The notes beneath the pieces were generated by a model. It searched no databases. It saw only the letters and a list, made by a program, of their open reading frames with translations, and was not told the origin of the DNA. This document shows positions 1 through 8,107 of a DNA stretch of 64,000 nt, in pieces. Source of the stretch: Acidobacteriaceae bacterium (GTDB lineage Bacteria > Acidobacteriota > Terriglobia > Terriglobales > Acidobacteriaceae); NCBI GenBank assembly GCA_025462735.1, contig JAOAPC010000023.1, positions 1-64,000 of the forward strand, written 5' to 3'. Numbering within the stretch: position 1 is the stretch's first letter; every line of letters starts with the position of its first letter. Made by a program: the position numbers and the translations under genes.

Positions 1-924
1 AAAGTCTATGAGACCTACCGCGAGGCAGGCGGAAACTTCCTTGACACGGCTAATTTCTACACCGGCGGCACGAGCGAAAAATTTGTGGGTGAGTTCATCA
101 AGGGCCATCGCGAGAGTGTCGTTCTAGCGACGAAATACTCCAACGCTGCGCCCGGCAATGATCCCAACGCGGCGGGCAATCACCGCAAGAGCATGATGCA
201 AGCACTGGAAGCCAGCCTGAAACGATTGCAAACCGACTACATCGATCTGTACTGGGTCCACATCTGGGATGGGATTACACCAGTGGAAGAAGTCATGCGC
301 GGCCTGGACGATATCGTCCGCGAAGGCAAGGTTCTCTACCTCGGCATCTCGGACGCTCCAGCATGGTGGATCGCCCAGGCAAATACTCTAGCCGAGCTTC
401 GAGGTTTGACACAGTTTACCGGGTTGCAGATCGAATACAGCCTGAGCGAACGAACGGTCGAGCGCGAACTTGTTCCGATGGCGCAAGCTTTGAACTTGGG
501 TGTGCTGGCCTGGTCTCCATTGGCGCGTGGAATCCTAACCGGAAAATATCACGGCCGAGGCAAGCCCGACGGCGGGCGGATGACTAATGAAGGAATGAAA
601 GCCTTCCTTCCTGAGGAACAACGCTCGGCGCGGATCATCTCAGCAGTGAAATCGGTCTCCGAACAGGTCGGTCGCAGTATGGCGCAAGTAGCGCTCGCAT
701 GGTTACGCCATCAAACGGTACCGGTAATTCCCATCGTTGGAGCGCGGAAGCAATCTCAACTCCAGGACAATCTGGCCAGTTTGGATCTCGAACTCTCCGC
801 CGAACAGTTAAAATCCCTTGATGGAGCAAGCCGAATCGAACTCGGATTTCCCCAGAGTATTTACGACAAAGAAACGGTTCGTGCAACCAGGTACGGCGGC
901 GTGTGGGATCGCCTCCTGCTTTAA
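1..924 (+). CDS. aldo/keto reductase, 5' end outside window
   Basis: The reading frame is open from base 1, so the N-terminus lies outside the window. NADPH-dependent carbonyl reductase of the aldo/keto reductase superfamily (TIM barrel). The visible tetrad is the Asp and Tyr of FLDTANFY (bases 40-60), the Lys of VVLATKYS and the His of YWVHIWD. The C-terminal half carries the usual GLQIEYSL, LGVLAWSPLARG and VPIVGARKQSQL segments, the last being the cofactor phosphate-binding region. It ends with a complete C-terminus at TAA 922-924. It resembles the YajO/Tas-like general aldo/keto reductases. The substrate cannot be read from sequence. No operon partner is visible, since the next gene starts about 208 bp downstream. 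Confidence 0.93.
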   Translation, partial: KVYETYREAGGNFLDTANFYTGGTSEKFVGEFIKGHRESVVLATKYSNAAPGNDPNAAGNHRKSMMQALEASLKRLQTDYIDLYWVHIWDGITPVEEVMRGLDDIVREGKVLYLGISDAPAWWIAQANTLAELRGLTQFTGLQIEYSLSERTVERELVPMAQALNLGVLAWSPLARGILTGKYHGRGKPDGGRMTNEGMKAFLPEEQRSARIISAVKSVSEQVGRSMAQVALAWLRHQTVPVIPIVGARKQSQLQDNLASLDLELSAEQLKSLDGASRIELGFPQSIYDKETVRATRYGGVWDRLLL

Positions 925-1132
925 AGCGACAGTTTTAGGCAGAATATTGATGCAGGCGATGATCAGGGCGGCGTTTGAGCTCTCCGCTTGGTCTCGAGTG
1001 ACGGGCACTAAGAAAATAAGCAAATTACTTCCTGTTTGGAGTGGGTCGCATTCGAGCGGTTAATCTGCAAGCGAATTTCTTGCGAGATGGCGCCAACAAA
1101 TCCGAATTCCGCGTTAAGGAGTCTATTGAAGT

Positions 1133-2248
1133 ATGCGTTCACGAAGGGTCTTAATTGGTTTCATCGCAATTATTCAGTCGGTGCTTTTTTTAACGCATTT
1201 GCTGCTCTATAAGACGTGGACATTTTCGTCCACAGCGAGCGACACTCACGGGGCGCTGTGGATCAAGATGGTTCTCGGCCTTTTGTCGATCAGCTTTGTT
1301 GTCGCTTCGATACTTGCCTTTCGCTATACCAATGCGGTTCTGCGAGCGTTTTACCGAACTGCTGCAGTTTGGATGGGCCTGCTGAGTTTCCTCTTCATCG
1401 CGGCGGTTTTCTCCTGGGTAATTTTCGGATTTGCGCGCCTCGCTGGGCTGGAGATTAACTTCCATCGGACGGTGGAATTGCTGTTCGCTGCCGCAGTAGT
1501 AGCCGGCCTTTACGGGGTTTTCAACGCGAGCTGGACGCGAATCACGCGAACCACGGTGCGGCTCGCAAACCTCCCGGCAACCTGGCACGGACGAAGAGCG
1601 GCGCTGATCAGCGATCTGCATTTGGGCCATGTGCGAAACGGCAGTTTTCTTCGGCGCATGGTCGCGAACATATTGAAGGAAGAGCCGGACGCGATTTTTA
1701 TTGCCGGAGATCTGTTTGACGGCACAGCCATCGACGCGGGACGAGCAGCGGAGCCATTGAGCGAGCTGACAGCGCCACACGGAGTGTATTTTGTCGCCGG
1801 AAATCACGAGCAATTTAGGGACGACAGCAAGTATCTGCGTGCGATTGCGGCGGCCGGGGTGCGCGTGCTCGACAATGAAAAGGTGGAAGTGGACGGCTTG
1901 CAGATTATTGGCGTGCCATATCGCAATGCCACGCGGGATGGACACTTGGCTTCAGCGCTACACGACATCCACTTAGATCGCGATCGCGCCAGCATTCTCT
2001 TAACCCATGCGCCCGACCATCCGGCAATTGCGGAGGCCGCCGGGGTTTCCCTGCAGCTATCTGGGCACACCCACCTTGGGCAGTTCATTCCTTGGAGTTG
2101 GATCACGCGGCGGATTTACCGGCAGTTTGTGTACGGCTTAAGCCGGATCGGGAAAATGCAAGTCTTCACTTCCAGCGGAGCAGGAACTTGGGGACCGCCG
2201 CTACGGCTAGGATCAAATCCCGAAATCGTAATGCTTGAGTTCCAATAA
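1133..2248 (+). CDS. membrane-anchored metallophosphoesterase
   Basis: 371 aa calcineurin-like phosphoesterase. The first ~140 residues hold four hydrophobic segments (roughly 6-26, 43-65, 77-103, 115-133). The catalytic domain follows with all metal-ligand blocks: ISDLHLGH, IAGDLFDG, VAGNHEQF, LTHAPDHP and LSGHTHLGQ. This layout matches the YaeI/YkuE-like family of membrane phosphodiesterases, some of which act on lipid-linked phosphates at the membrane. The start is supported by AAGGAG about 12 bases upstream. The gene appears monocistronic and is convergent with the GH15 gene. The substrate is unknown. Confidence 0.9.
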   Translation: MRSRRVLIGFIAIIQSVLFLTHLLLYKTWTFSSTASDTHGALWIKMVLGLLSISFVVASILAFRYTNAVLRAFYRTAAVWMGLLSFLFIAAVFSWVIFGFARLAGLEINFHRTVELLFAAAVVAGLYGVFNASWTRITRTTVRLANLPATWHGRRAALISDLHLGHVRNGSFLRRMVANILKEEPDAIFIAGDLFDGTAIDAGRAAEPLSELTAPHGVYFVAGNHEQFRDDSKYLRAIAAAGVRVLDNEKVEVDGLQIIGVPYRNATRDGHLASALHDIHLDRDRASILLTHAPDHPAIAEAAGVSLQLSGHTHLGQFIPWSWITRRIYRQFVYGLSRIGKMQVFTSSGAGTWGPPLRLGSNPEIVMLEFQ

Positions 2249-2303
2249 GTTCGTAGCTCTCGGCCTTCCGTTTCAGAAATACAAAGAGCGACTTGAAACC
2301 AAG

Positions 2304-4142
2304 TTAAACCTGGCTCCCTAGCATTCGATCCAAATTGAACGCAGCGCTGATCAACGCCAGATGAGTAAAGGCCTGGGGGAAATTGCCCAGCGCCTCGCCC
2401 TGGGGTCCGGTTTGCTCTGCATAAAGGCCAAGGTGATTGGCATAGCCGAGCACGCGTTCAAACAGCAGCCTAGCTTGATCCAGCTTCTCGGGATCTGCCA
2501 GACTCGCGCGAGTCAGCGCCTCGACAAGCCAAAACGAACACATGTTGAAAGTGCCTTCCTCGCCCGGAAGTCCGTCAATACGGGGTTGCGGAGGATAGCG
2601 ACGCACCAAGCTGTCGGTTACGAGACCTCCGTCACGAGGACTTTTAAGGATGGCGTCGATCGTACTCAGCATCCGCGGATCGGTCGGGGCCATGAAGAAG
2701 ACTAGCGGCATAATAAGGAGCGACGCGTCCAGGTCATCGCTGCCGTAAAACTGCGTAAATGATTTCCGCTTCTCGTTCCAGCCTTTGCTCATTACTTCTT
2801 CGTAGATGCGGTCTCTTTCGCGTAGCCACTTCGTGCGGTCGCCTGGAAGCGCACGCTTGTCGGCCAGCCGGATGCCGCGATCCAGAGCTACCCAGTTCAT
2901 GACTTTCGAGAAGACGAAATGCTCCTGCCGATTGCGCATCTCCCAAATGCCAGCATCTGGAAGCTGCCAGGTCTCACAGATCCAGTCCAGCCGACCGCGC
3001 ACCTTTACCCAAAGATCGTAAGACGTGGGGCTGACATACTTATTGGATAGATAGAGGGCGTCCATCAACTCGCCGTAAATGTCTTCCTGAAACTGCAAGG
3101 CCGCGGCGTTGCCGATTCGGACCGGACGAGATCCTCGGTACCCTTCCCAGTGGTCAAGCGTCTGCTCGGGAAGTTGATTGTCTCCATTGATCGTATACAT
3201 GACCGGACTGGGCGCGTTCCGGCGAGCGTGCTTGGATGCGTAATTCTCGATCCAACCTAAGAAAGCCGCAGCTTCGTCTCGGAAGCCGAGGCGCAGGAAT
3301 GCATACACAGTGAAGGCCGCATCGCGCATCCAGGTATAGCGGTAATCCCAGTTGCGAACGCCTCCGAGGACTTCAGGTAAGCTCGTGGTTGGGGCGGCAA
3401 TAATCGCTCCGGTAGGCTCAAAGGTAAGGAGCTTCAGTGCCAAGGCTGACCTGTGCACGTACTCCCGCCAGCGGCCGTGATAAGTGCAGGCGGAGAGCCA
3501 GTCGTGCCAGAATTTCACGGTGCCCCGCAACAGTTGCTCAGCGTCCTTTTCAGACGGCGGAGAGGGCGCAGCGCCTTCGTCGCTTTCCCCAAGAATGAAG
3601 ACTTGCGACTGTCCTTCGGTGAGCACGAACTCGCCGGACACCCCACCTCGCCCGTCATCACGGAGCGGCACGGCAGTTGAAAGAGCCAAGGTCAATGCAC
3701 CGGACTTAAATATCGCCCCGTTAGCCCCAATTTGCGTCTGGTGAGTCTGACGTCCGTAATCGAAAGCCGGACGGCAAGCGACGGAAATGCGTACTGCTCC
3801 CCTAACGCAGCGGACGCGGCGGTATACGTGATGGTACTCAGGGGAGTCGGAGGGCAGCCCCGCCGGCATGAAGTCTTCCAGCTCGACAATTCCGTCTTTG
3901 AGCAAGAAGCGTGTCACTAAGACGTTGGTGGAAGGCCAATAAAACTGTTTGTGCCGCGCGTCGTCACCATCGGCAGAAATTTGGAACCGGCCTCCCTTTT
4001 CGTCATCAAGGATCGCGCCGAAAATACTTGGCGAATCGAAGTGGGGATAGCAGTACCAATCGATCGAACCATTCATGCCCACCAGGGCGACGGTTCGCAT
4101 GTTGCCGATGATTCCGTAATTTTCGATGGGCTGATACGACAT
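2304..4142 (-). CDS. glycoside hydrolase family 15 protein (glucoamylase/trehalase-like)
   Basis: 612 aa, the usual length for bacterial GH15 proteins without a signal peptide, so probably cytoplasmic. The N-terminal beta-sandwich begins [20 protein letters not shown] and contains [18 protein letters not shown]. The (alpha/alpha)6 barrel contains [15 protein letters not shown] and, near the C-terminus, [15 protein letters not shown], which carries the candidate catalytic glutamates. Proteins with this form include mycobacterial trehalases as well as glucoamylase and glucodextranase relatives, so hydrolysis of an alpha-glucoside (trehalose, maltodextrin or isomalto-oligosaccharide) is likely and the exact substrate is open. 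It is transcribed alone, away from the sigma-like gene upstream. Confidence 0.92.
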   Translation of the reverse strand: MSYQPIENYGIIGNMRTVALVGMNGSIDWYCYPHFDSPSIFGAILDDEKGGRFQISADGDDARHKQFYWPSTNVLVTRFLLKDGIVELEDFMPAGLPSDSPEYHHVYRRVRCVRGAVRISVACRPAFDYGRQTHQTQIGANGAIFKSGALTLALSTAVPLRDDGRGGVSGEFVLTEGQSQVFILGESDEGAAPSPPSEKDAEQLLRGTVKFWHDWLSACTYHGRWREYVHRSALALKLLTFEPTGAIIAAPTTSLPEVLGGVRNWDYRYTWMRDAAFTVYAFLRLGFRDEAAAFLGWIENYASKHARRNAPSPVMYTINGDNQLPEQTLDHWEGYRGSRPVRIGNAAALQFQEDIYGELMDALYLSNKYVSPTSYDLWVKVRGRLDWICETWQLPDAGIWEMRNRQEHFVFSKVMNWVALDRGIRLADKRALPGDRTKWLRERDRIYEEVMSKGWNEKRKSFTQFYGSDDLDASLLIMPLVFFMAPTDPRMLSTIDAILKSPRDGGLVTDSLVRRYPPQPRIDGLPGEEGTFNMCSFWLVEALTRASLADPEKLDQARLLFERVLGYANHLGLYAEQTGPQGEALGNFPQAFTHLALISAAFNLDRMLGSQV

Positions 4143-4508
4143 CCTTGTCTTTGCCTTTCCCAGGCTTGGCCGAACGTATTTGATTCCGCTCCGAATGATG
4201 CGATGAAGTTTTAGTTCGGTCCGACCACGCCAACGTCAAGCCGCCAGTGTCATTGTTTCAAACTTCAATCATAATCTGGCGTACTGCTAGAGCGATGCCT
4301 GGGTGATCAAGCATATGTCCAATGCCAAAAAACTTTCAGGGTAGGGCGGCAGCTTCGAGGATAGAAGAGATTGCTGGATATTCACTCCACGCTAGAAGAA
4401 TATTCGCGATGATCCTAGCTGATGATGCGACGCTGCGTGGAAAAGGCTATCGACGGCAAGAGCGTCCTGTGACTGCAGAAAAGCAGTTGGAACGCGATTC
4501 TGCCTTAT
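4143..4508. other. 366-bp gap, no gene seen
   Basis: This stretch lies between the GH15 start and the end of the sigma-like gene. Open frames on either strand have no recognisable domains and poor ribosome-binding sites. It should hold the GH15 promoter (reading left), but I could not identify convincing -35/-10 or -24/-12 boxes. Confidence 0.4.
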
Positions 4509-5018
4509 TTACGTGGAGCTTAAGGTCAATTCCGCCGCGCTTCCAACTTGCTGTAAGGCACGAATCCGCGCTTCAACTATGTCCCGCCGCGGATAGCCCA
4601 AGAGGACCGAGCAGTCTTGATCGGAATAGCGTTCAAGGACGGACATCACATACACAAAGCGGTCGAATGGCCTGAGTTCAAGAACGGCGGCAACCTCCGG
4701 AGGCTCCAGTGCCGGCATATTGTCGCTGCGGTGCGAGGTCGAGCGGGCGCCTTCCTCCATTGGGCTTGGGTTGATGACTCGCACTGCACACTGAATGATC
4801 GTTCGTCGAGCCCAGGAACGTGCCCATTCCTTGAAAACGCGGTTTTCGTTCACCGAATTTTCCAATCCGGAGACAAAGCATTGTTTAGCATAATCGTGGT
4901 TCCCAGTCAGCAGGAACGATAGCTGGTACAACTCATCGAGGTCTTCGTCAAAGATCCGGCAGAAATCGCTGCTGCTCGCGTACGATCTCGGGCTCGCGAT
5001 GCGCATTGGGTTGAACAT
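4509..5018 (-). CDS. RNA polymerase sigma-factor-like protein
   Basis: 169 aa. Residues about 25-75 (DELYQLSFLLTGNHDYAKQ, then WARRTIIQCAVRV) resemble sigma-70 region 2 of ECF factors. Residues about 115-155 (RFVYVMSVLERYSDQDCSVL, then RDIVEARIRALQQV) resemble region 4, with the helix-turn-helix part degenerate. It therefore looks like an ECF-type sigma factor or a diverged relative. It starts 2 bp after the stop of the STAS gene, so the two are co-transcribed and probably translationally coupled. A STAS protein next to a sigma-like protein suggests partner-switching control, which is inference. The operon promoter appears to be sigma-54 dependent (5334-5350). Confidence 0.6.
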   Translation of the reverse strand: MFNPMRIASPRSYASSSDFCRIFDEDLDELYQLSFLLTGNHDYAKQCFVSGLENSVNENRVFKEWARSWARRTIIQCAVRVINPSPMEEGARSTSHRSDNMPALEPPEVAAVLELRPFDRFVYVMSVLERYSDQDCSVLLGYPRRDIVEARIRALQQVGSAAELTLSST

Positions 5019-5020
5019 GT

Positions 5021-5317
5021 TTAACTCCCGGGTGATTCCCGTTGTTTCTTCATTGCAAGTTGTTTCAAGACGTAGTTAGTGAGAACGTTACCGCAGGAAA
5101 AGTTCGCGCCTTCCTTTATCAGCTCGAAGATTGCGTTTTCTCCTTCAAGGCTAATGGTGGTCAGATTTCTCAGGTCAACAACAAGTTTGCGTCCGCCTCG
5201 CTCGTTGCACGCATGTTTCCAGGCTGTACAAAACTCATCAACCCAGGCTCCGACGAGTGTTCCTTCAACGACCAGCGTGCGCTGTGAAGGCGTATCGATG
5301 ATAGAAATCTTGAACAT
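5021..5317 (-). CDS. STAS-domain protein (anti-sigma antagonist-like)
   Basis: 98 aa, almost entirely one STAS-like domain: RTLVVEGTLVGAWVDEF, then GRKLVVDLRNLTTISLEGE and a final helix FSCGNVLTNYVLKQLA. In classical antagonists (SpoIIAA/RsbV) a Ser or Thr in the loop after the DL strand is phosphorylated; here LTTISLEGE offers Thr and Ser candidates. It is the first gene of a two-gene unit with the sigma-like gene. A -24/-12 promoter lies so close upstream that the predicted transcript would carry only about 6 nt before the ATG, so either translation is nearly leaderless or the start lies elsewhere. Confidence 0.65.
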   Translation of the reverse strand: MFKISIIDTPSQRTLVVEGTLVGAWVDEFCTAWKHACNERGGRKLVVDLRNLTTISLEGENAIFELIKEGANFSCGNVLTNYVLKQLAMKKQRESPGS

Positions 5318-5333
5318 GTTTAGCCTTTAATAC

Positions 5334-5350
5334 CGCAACACAGTTGCCAA
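5334..5350 (-). promoter_or_regulatory. predicted sigma-54 promoter of the STAS/sigma-like operon
   Basis: On the minus strand the sequence reads TTTGGCAACTGTGTTGCGG. GG is at 5348-5347 and GC at 5336-5335, exactly 10 bases apart as required, with TTGGCA and TTGC both near consensus. The predicted +1 is near 5323. A 30-bp cluster of activator-like half-sites is centred 87 bp upstream of the GG. Confidence 0.65.
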
Positions 5351-5419
5351 AGGCCCCTTCGTTGGCTCTTCAGCAAGCTGTTGAATCCATTAAGCAGAAG
5401 GTAACCTTGGCGGTGGGCG

Positions 5420-5449
5420 TGTCGAAGAATGTCGAAATCAGAATCGACA
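5420..5449 (-). promoter_or_regulatory. enhancer-like cluster of TGTCGA half-sites (site 1)
   Basis: Plus-strand order is TGTCGA (5420-5425), 4 bp, TGTCGA (5430-5435), 8 bp, TCGACA (5444-5449). The same half-site order and spacing recur at 5983-6012 with different spacer bases, which suggests a conserved binding site rather than a copied block. The likely binder is the GAF/AAA+ activator encoded at 6094-7677 (inference). Confidence 0.6.
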
Positions 5450-5565
5450 ATTGTTGAGGTTGGAGAGCCAAAGCGAGGTTTGAAGCTGAACGATCTGGAA
5501 CCGGTTGCGGCACTGCCTGCCAAAGCGGGCACAAGCAGTGAGAACATACTTTCCTTCCGGACGAG

Positions 5566-5871
5566 CTACCGTCGCTGGCGAGCATGTGATGGAGTTTCCC
5601 GGAACGCTGAAGTGCCGGCCAGACCGGAGGCTGATCGGCGAGCACGGTAGCGTCTCCCTATTTCTGAGCGGGACGCGCGGGGATGGTTGATCACTTCAAG
5701 AATATGGTCGATGATCGCCCCGTCGTAGAGATGCATCCGCCACTTTGGCGCGATGCGATCGAGTTGGCTAATGGCTTCAGCTTCACGGAATAGCTTGGGC
5801 TTGGAAACCGACTCACCTTCCTGAACCAGTCTCGGATGACTGCTCGTGTCAATGACAAAAATGTTTGACAT
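5566..5871 (-). CDS. small protein of unknown function
   Basis: About 101 aa starting MSNIFVIDTSSHPRLVQEG. The start at 5871 is chosen because GAGGA lies about 8 bases upstream and a -24/-12 promoter is placed correctly for it; the frame is open further upstream but without support. The N-terminus looks folded (an FVID strand, then helices with RIAPKWRMHLYDGAIIDHIL). The C-terminal 35 residues are Arg/Ser/Ala rich and low in complexity. I do not recognise the family. The best argument that it is real is the promoter and enhancer upstream, shared in architecture with the STAS operon. Confidence 0.45.
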   Translation of the reverse strand: MSNIFVIDTSSHPRLVQEGESVSKPKLFREAEAISQLDRIAPKWRMHLYDGAIIDHILEVINHPRASRSEIGRRYRARRSASGLAGTSAFRETPSHARQRR

Positions 5872-5897
5872 GAGTTCCGTCCTCAGACGGCTGCAAA

Positions 5898-5914
5898 GCA
5901 ATCGGCCGACCAAA
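5898..5914 (-). promoter_or_regulatory. predicted sigma-54 promoter of the small gene at 5566-5871
   Basis: Minus strand reads TTTGGTCGGCCGATTGCTTTG. GG is at 5911-5910 and GC at 5899-5898 with 10 bases between. The -12 element TTGCT is perfect; the -24 element keeps TTGG but loses CACG. Predicted +1 is near 5886, 15 nt before the ATG at 5871. Confidence 0.6.
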
Positions 5915-5982
5915 GCTAGTGCTAGCGGGATCTCACAACACCCCTGATTTTTTAACGAAAAAGAGAAGACCAGGCGGGGAAG

Positions 5983-6012
5983 TGTCGAGTAATGTCGAAA
6001 AGCATGTCGACA
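5983..6012 (-). promoter_or_regulatory. enhancer-like cluster of TGTCGA half-sites (site 2)
   Basis: Plus-strand order is TGTCGA (5983-5988), 4 bp, TGTCGA (5993-5998), 8 bp, TCGACA (6007-6012). Its centre is 87 bp from the GG of the downstream -24 element, the same distance as for site 1. It lies between the small gene it should control and the 3' end of the activator gene. Confidence 0.6.
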
Positions 6013-6093
6013 CCTGTCAATGACAGCAACAGCTACTAAGCCCCAAAGCCGCAGTTCGGAAAGCACAGGGGCCGCAGAGTATCCAAAACGGCG

Positions 6094-7677
6094 TCACAAG
6101 ACTCGTCTGGGGTCGATGCCGAGCTTTTTCATGCGTGAGATCAGCGTCGTGCGTTTGACATCCATCCGCGCGGCGGCTCCGTCGGGGCCTGCTATCCGCC
6201 CATTTGTGATTTTCAAGACGCGGACGATCTCGTCGCGTTCATTGGCCTCCCGCGTGCCAACCACTGGAGCGTGCCTGCCATTGTTGCTCAATGCAGCTAT
6301 TGGAGCTTGCAGCGCCGTGCCATGGGTAAGGATCACCGAACGCTCGATGAAGTTTTCCAGCTCACGAATATTGCCCGGCCAATGCCAACTCGATAGCTTT
6401 CTCAAGGCCGCTGCGGGAATCGATTCAATCTGCTTCTGCATGCGGCGGCCGTACTTTTGCGTGAAGTAGCGGACTAGAAGTGGAATGTCTTCTGGACGTT
6501 CCCGCAAAGGTGGGATGCGGATCGGAAATACGTTCAGGCGATAGTACAAGTCGCTGCGGAACTCCCGATTCTCCATCATTTTTTCCAAGTCGCGATTGGT
6601 CGCTGCTACCAGCCGCACATCGACCTTCTTGGTCCGGTTGCTGCCTAGCCTTTCAAACTCACGTTCCTGCAAAGCCCGCAAGAGCTTTGGCTGGATCTCA
6701 ATGGGAATGTCACCGACTTCGTCCAGAAATAGTGTGCCTCCGTCGGCGAGTTCCAGCCGGCCCATCTTCTGGGCGATTGCGCCGGTGAAGGCGCCTCGTT
6801 CATGCCCGAAAAGCTCGCTCTCCAGCAACCCGGTCGGAATGGCGGCACAGTTAAGCTTTACAAAGGTCCGCTCCTTGCGCCGGCTACGTTCATGGATGGC
6901 GCGCGCAATCAATTCCTTTCCAGTTCCGGTCTCGCCGAGAAGCAACACCGTCGAGTCGCTGAAAGCCACGGTCTCCACGAGATTCAAAACATGGCGGAGA
7001 GCTGAACTCTGACCTACAATTCCTTCAAAGTCCATCTCGCCACGGATTTCGTCTTCCAAATACAGCTTCTCCTGTGCGAGCTTGTCTTTTAATTCGGCGA
7101 TCTCGCGATAGGCCAAGCCGTTCTCGATGGCGATTGCCACTTGCCCGGCCGCTTGCATCAGAAAATCCACGTCGTCCAGGTTAAATGAGTTGGCGACCCG
7201 GCTGGCGAGCGTCAGGACCCCGACCGTTCGCCCCCGGCTGATCAGGGGTAGAGCACACCCGGACTCGAGGGCTTCAGCACGAGCTTCGGGAGACTCCTCG
7301 GGATCCATCTCCTCGCTCATCGCGCCCAAAATGAGCGGTTTGCCGGACTTGAATACCCCACCAATTACGGAGTCCCCGATCGGTTGCAGCAAATCTTCGG
7401 TTATGAATCCTTTGCCCTCGGGGAAGTCCATTGCAAGTTGTCGCAAATGGACCTGTTCGACATCCGGCAGCCACACGCCAGCAGTGTCGCAGTGCATGAC
7501 TTCCCGAATACTTGCCGAGACCACGCGAAGCAGATCGCGACACTCCAAGTTCGAGACGAGTGTGTTCGTCAGGTCCAGGAGCAGCTTCAGTCGCGTGCTT
7601 TCGCTTTGTCGTTCCGGTCGTGGGCTCACCGCCGCCTGCGAGTTGAATACGTAGTCCGATATCAACGAAGAACTCAT
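6094..7677 (-). CDS. GAF-domain sigma-54-dependent transcriptional activator
   Basis: 527 aa enhancer-binding protein. A GAF sensor domain spans about residues 30-185. A linker helix to ~215 leads into the AAA+ domain with Walker A GETGTGKE (248-255), the sigma-54-contacting loop GAFTGA (295-300), Walker B GTLFLDEV and the arginine-finger region FRSDLYYRLNVFPI. A Fis-type helix-turn-helix lies near the C-terminus (GRIAGPDGAAARMDVKRTTL). All motifs needed for ATP-driven sigma-54 activation are intact. The layout matches FhlA/NorR-like activators, whose GAF domains sense small molecules; the signal here is unknown. A GAGG Shine-Dalgarno supports the start. Two sigma-54 target genes flank it, one on each side. 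Confidence 0.93.
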   Translation of the reverse strand: MSSSLISDYVFNSQAAVSPRPERQSESTRLKLLLDLTNTLVSNLECRDLLRVVSASIREVMHCDTAGVWLPDVEQVHLRQLAMDFPEGKGFITEDLLQPIGDSVIGGVFKSGKPLILGAMSEEMDPEESPEARAEALESGCALPLISRGRTVGVLTLASRVANSFNLDDVDFLMQAAGQVAIAIENGLAYREIAELKDKLAQEKLYLEDEIRGEMDFEGIVGQSSALRHVLNLVETVAFSDSTVLLLGETGTGKELIARAIHERSRRKERTFVKLNCAAIPTGLLESELFGHERGAFTGAIAQKMGRLELADGGTLFLDEVGDIPIEIQPKLLRALQEREFERLGSNRTKKVDVRLVAATNRDLEKMMENREFRSDLYYRLNVFPIRIPPLRERPEDIPLLVRYFTQKYGRRMQKQIESIPAAALRKLSSWHWPGNIRELENFIERSVILTHGTALQAPIAALSNNGRHAPVVGTREANERDEIVRVLKITNGRIAGPDGAAARMDVKRTTLISRMKKLGIDPRRVL

Positions 7678-7872
7678 CTTTAAACCTCACGAAGTTCTGT
7701 GTCGCAAATGCCTGCTTGTGTCAATCGCATTGAGCGGTCGCAGCAGCGCGGTTATGTCTACGCTTCTGCGATTGCTAGCGACAAAGTCTTCATGGACTTC
7801 AATTCTTACGGTGATTCGCAGATATATCTACTGGTTCTGATGTAGTGAACCGGCAGAAAGCTTCGAAGAAAA

Positions 7873-7921
7873 TGTCGCAAACTTCGTCACTTGTCGGATT
7901 CGTCTGTCGAAGCGCTCGACA
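7873..7921 (+). promoter_or_regulatory. enhancer-like half-site cluster (site 3)
   Basis: A good dyad, TGTCGA-N5-TCGACA, lies at 7905-7921. A weaker one, TGTCGC-N5-TCGTCA, lies at 7873-7889, 32 bp upstream by centre, or about three helical turns. A further half-site TGTCGG is at 7892-7897, so 7892-7921 is again a 30-bp block with outer half-sites 18 bp apart, as in sites 1 and 2. The good dyad is about 95 bp upstream of the -24 element at 8008. Confidence 0.6.
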
Positions 7922-8004
7922 ATGCTATCCGCTCAGTAGGTTGTTCTTGCAACGTAAACTTCCTGCCGTCAAGTGTTTGAAGACCGCGCAACAACAAACG
8001 CACG

Positions 8005-8022
8005 TTTGGCACAACAGCTGCG
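8005..8022 (+). promoter_or_regulatory. predicted sigma-54 promoter of the outer-membrane protein gene
   Basis: Sequence TTTGGCACAACAGCTGCG: the -24 box TTGGCAC is perfect (GG 8008-8009), 10 bases separate it from GC at 8020-8021, and the -12 box is CTGCG. Predicted +1 is near 8033, giving a leader of about 75 nt. The activator gene is transcribed divergently about 330 bp upstream. Confidence 0.72.
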
Positions 8023-8107
8023 CATATTGAATGCTGAAACGATTTGCGACGCACGGATCATCGCGGCGGGAATCGAAGGCTCACATTCAATATGGAGGAA
8101 TCACACA

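Noticed and set aside
5429-5650. Plus-strand frame of 73 codons (MSKSESTIVEVGEPKRG)
   Set aside because: It starts inside the enhancer half-site block, has no Shine-Dalgarno and no recognisable domain.
5566-5871. Possible RRXRR/IscB-associated protein, because of the opening FVIDT
   Set aside because: After FVIDT none of the following PLNP, ARLLL or Arg-rich signature residues are present, and there is no HNH domain nearby.
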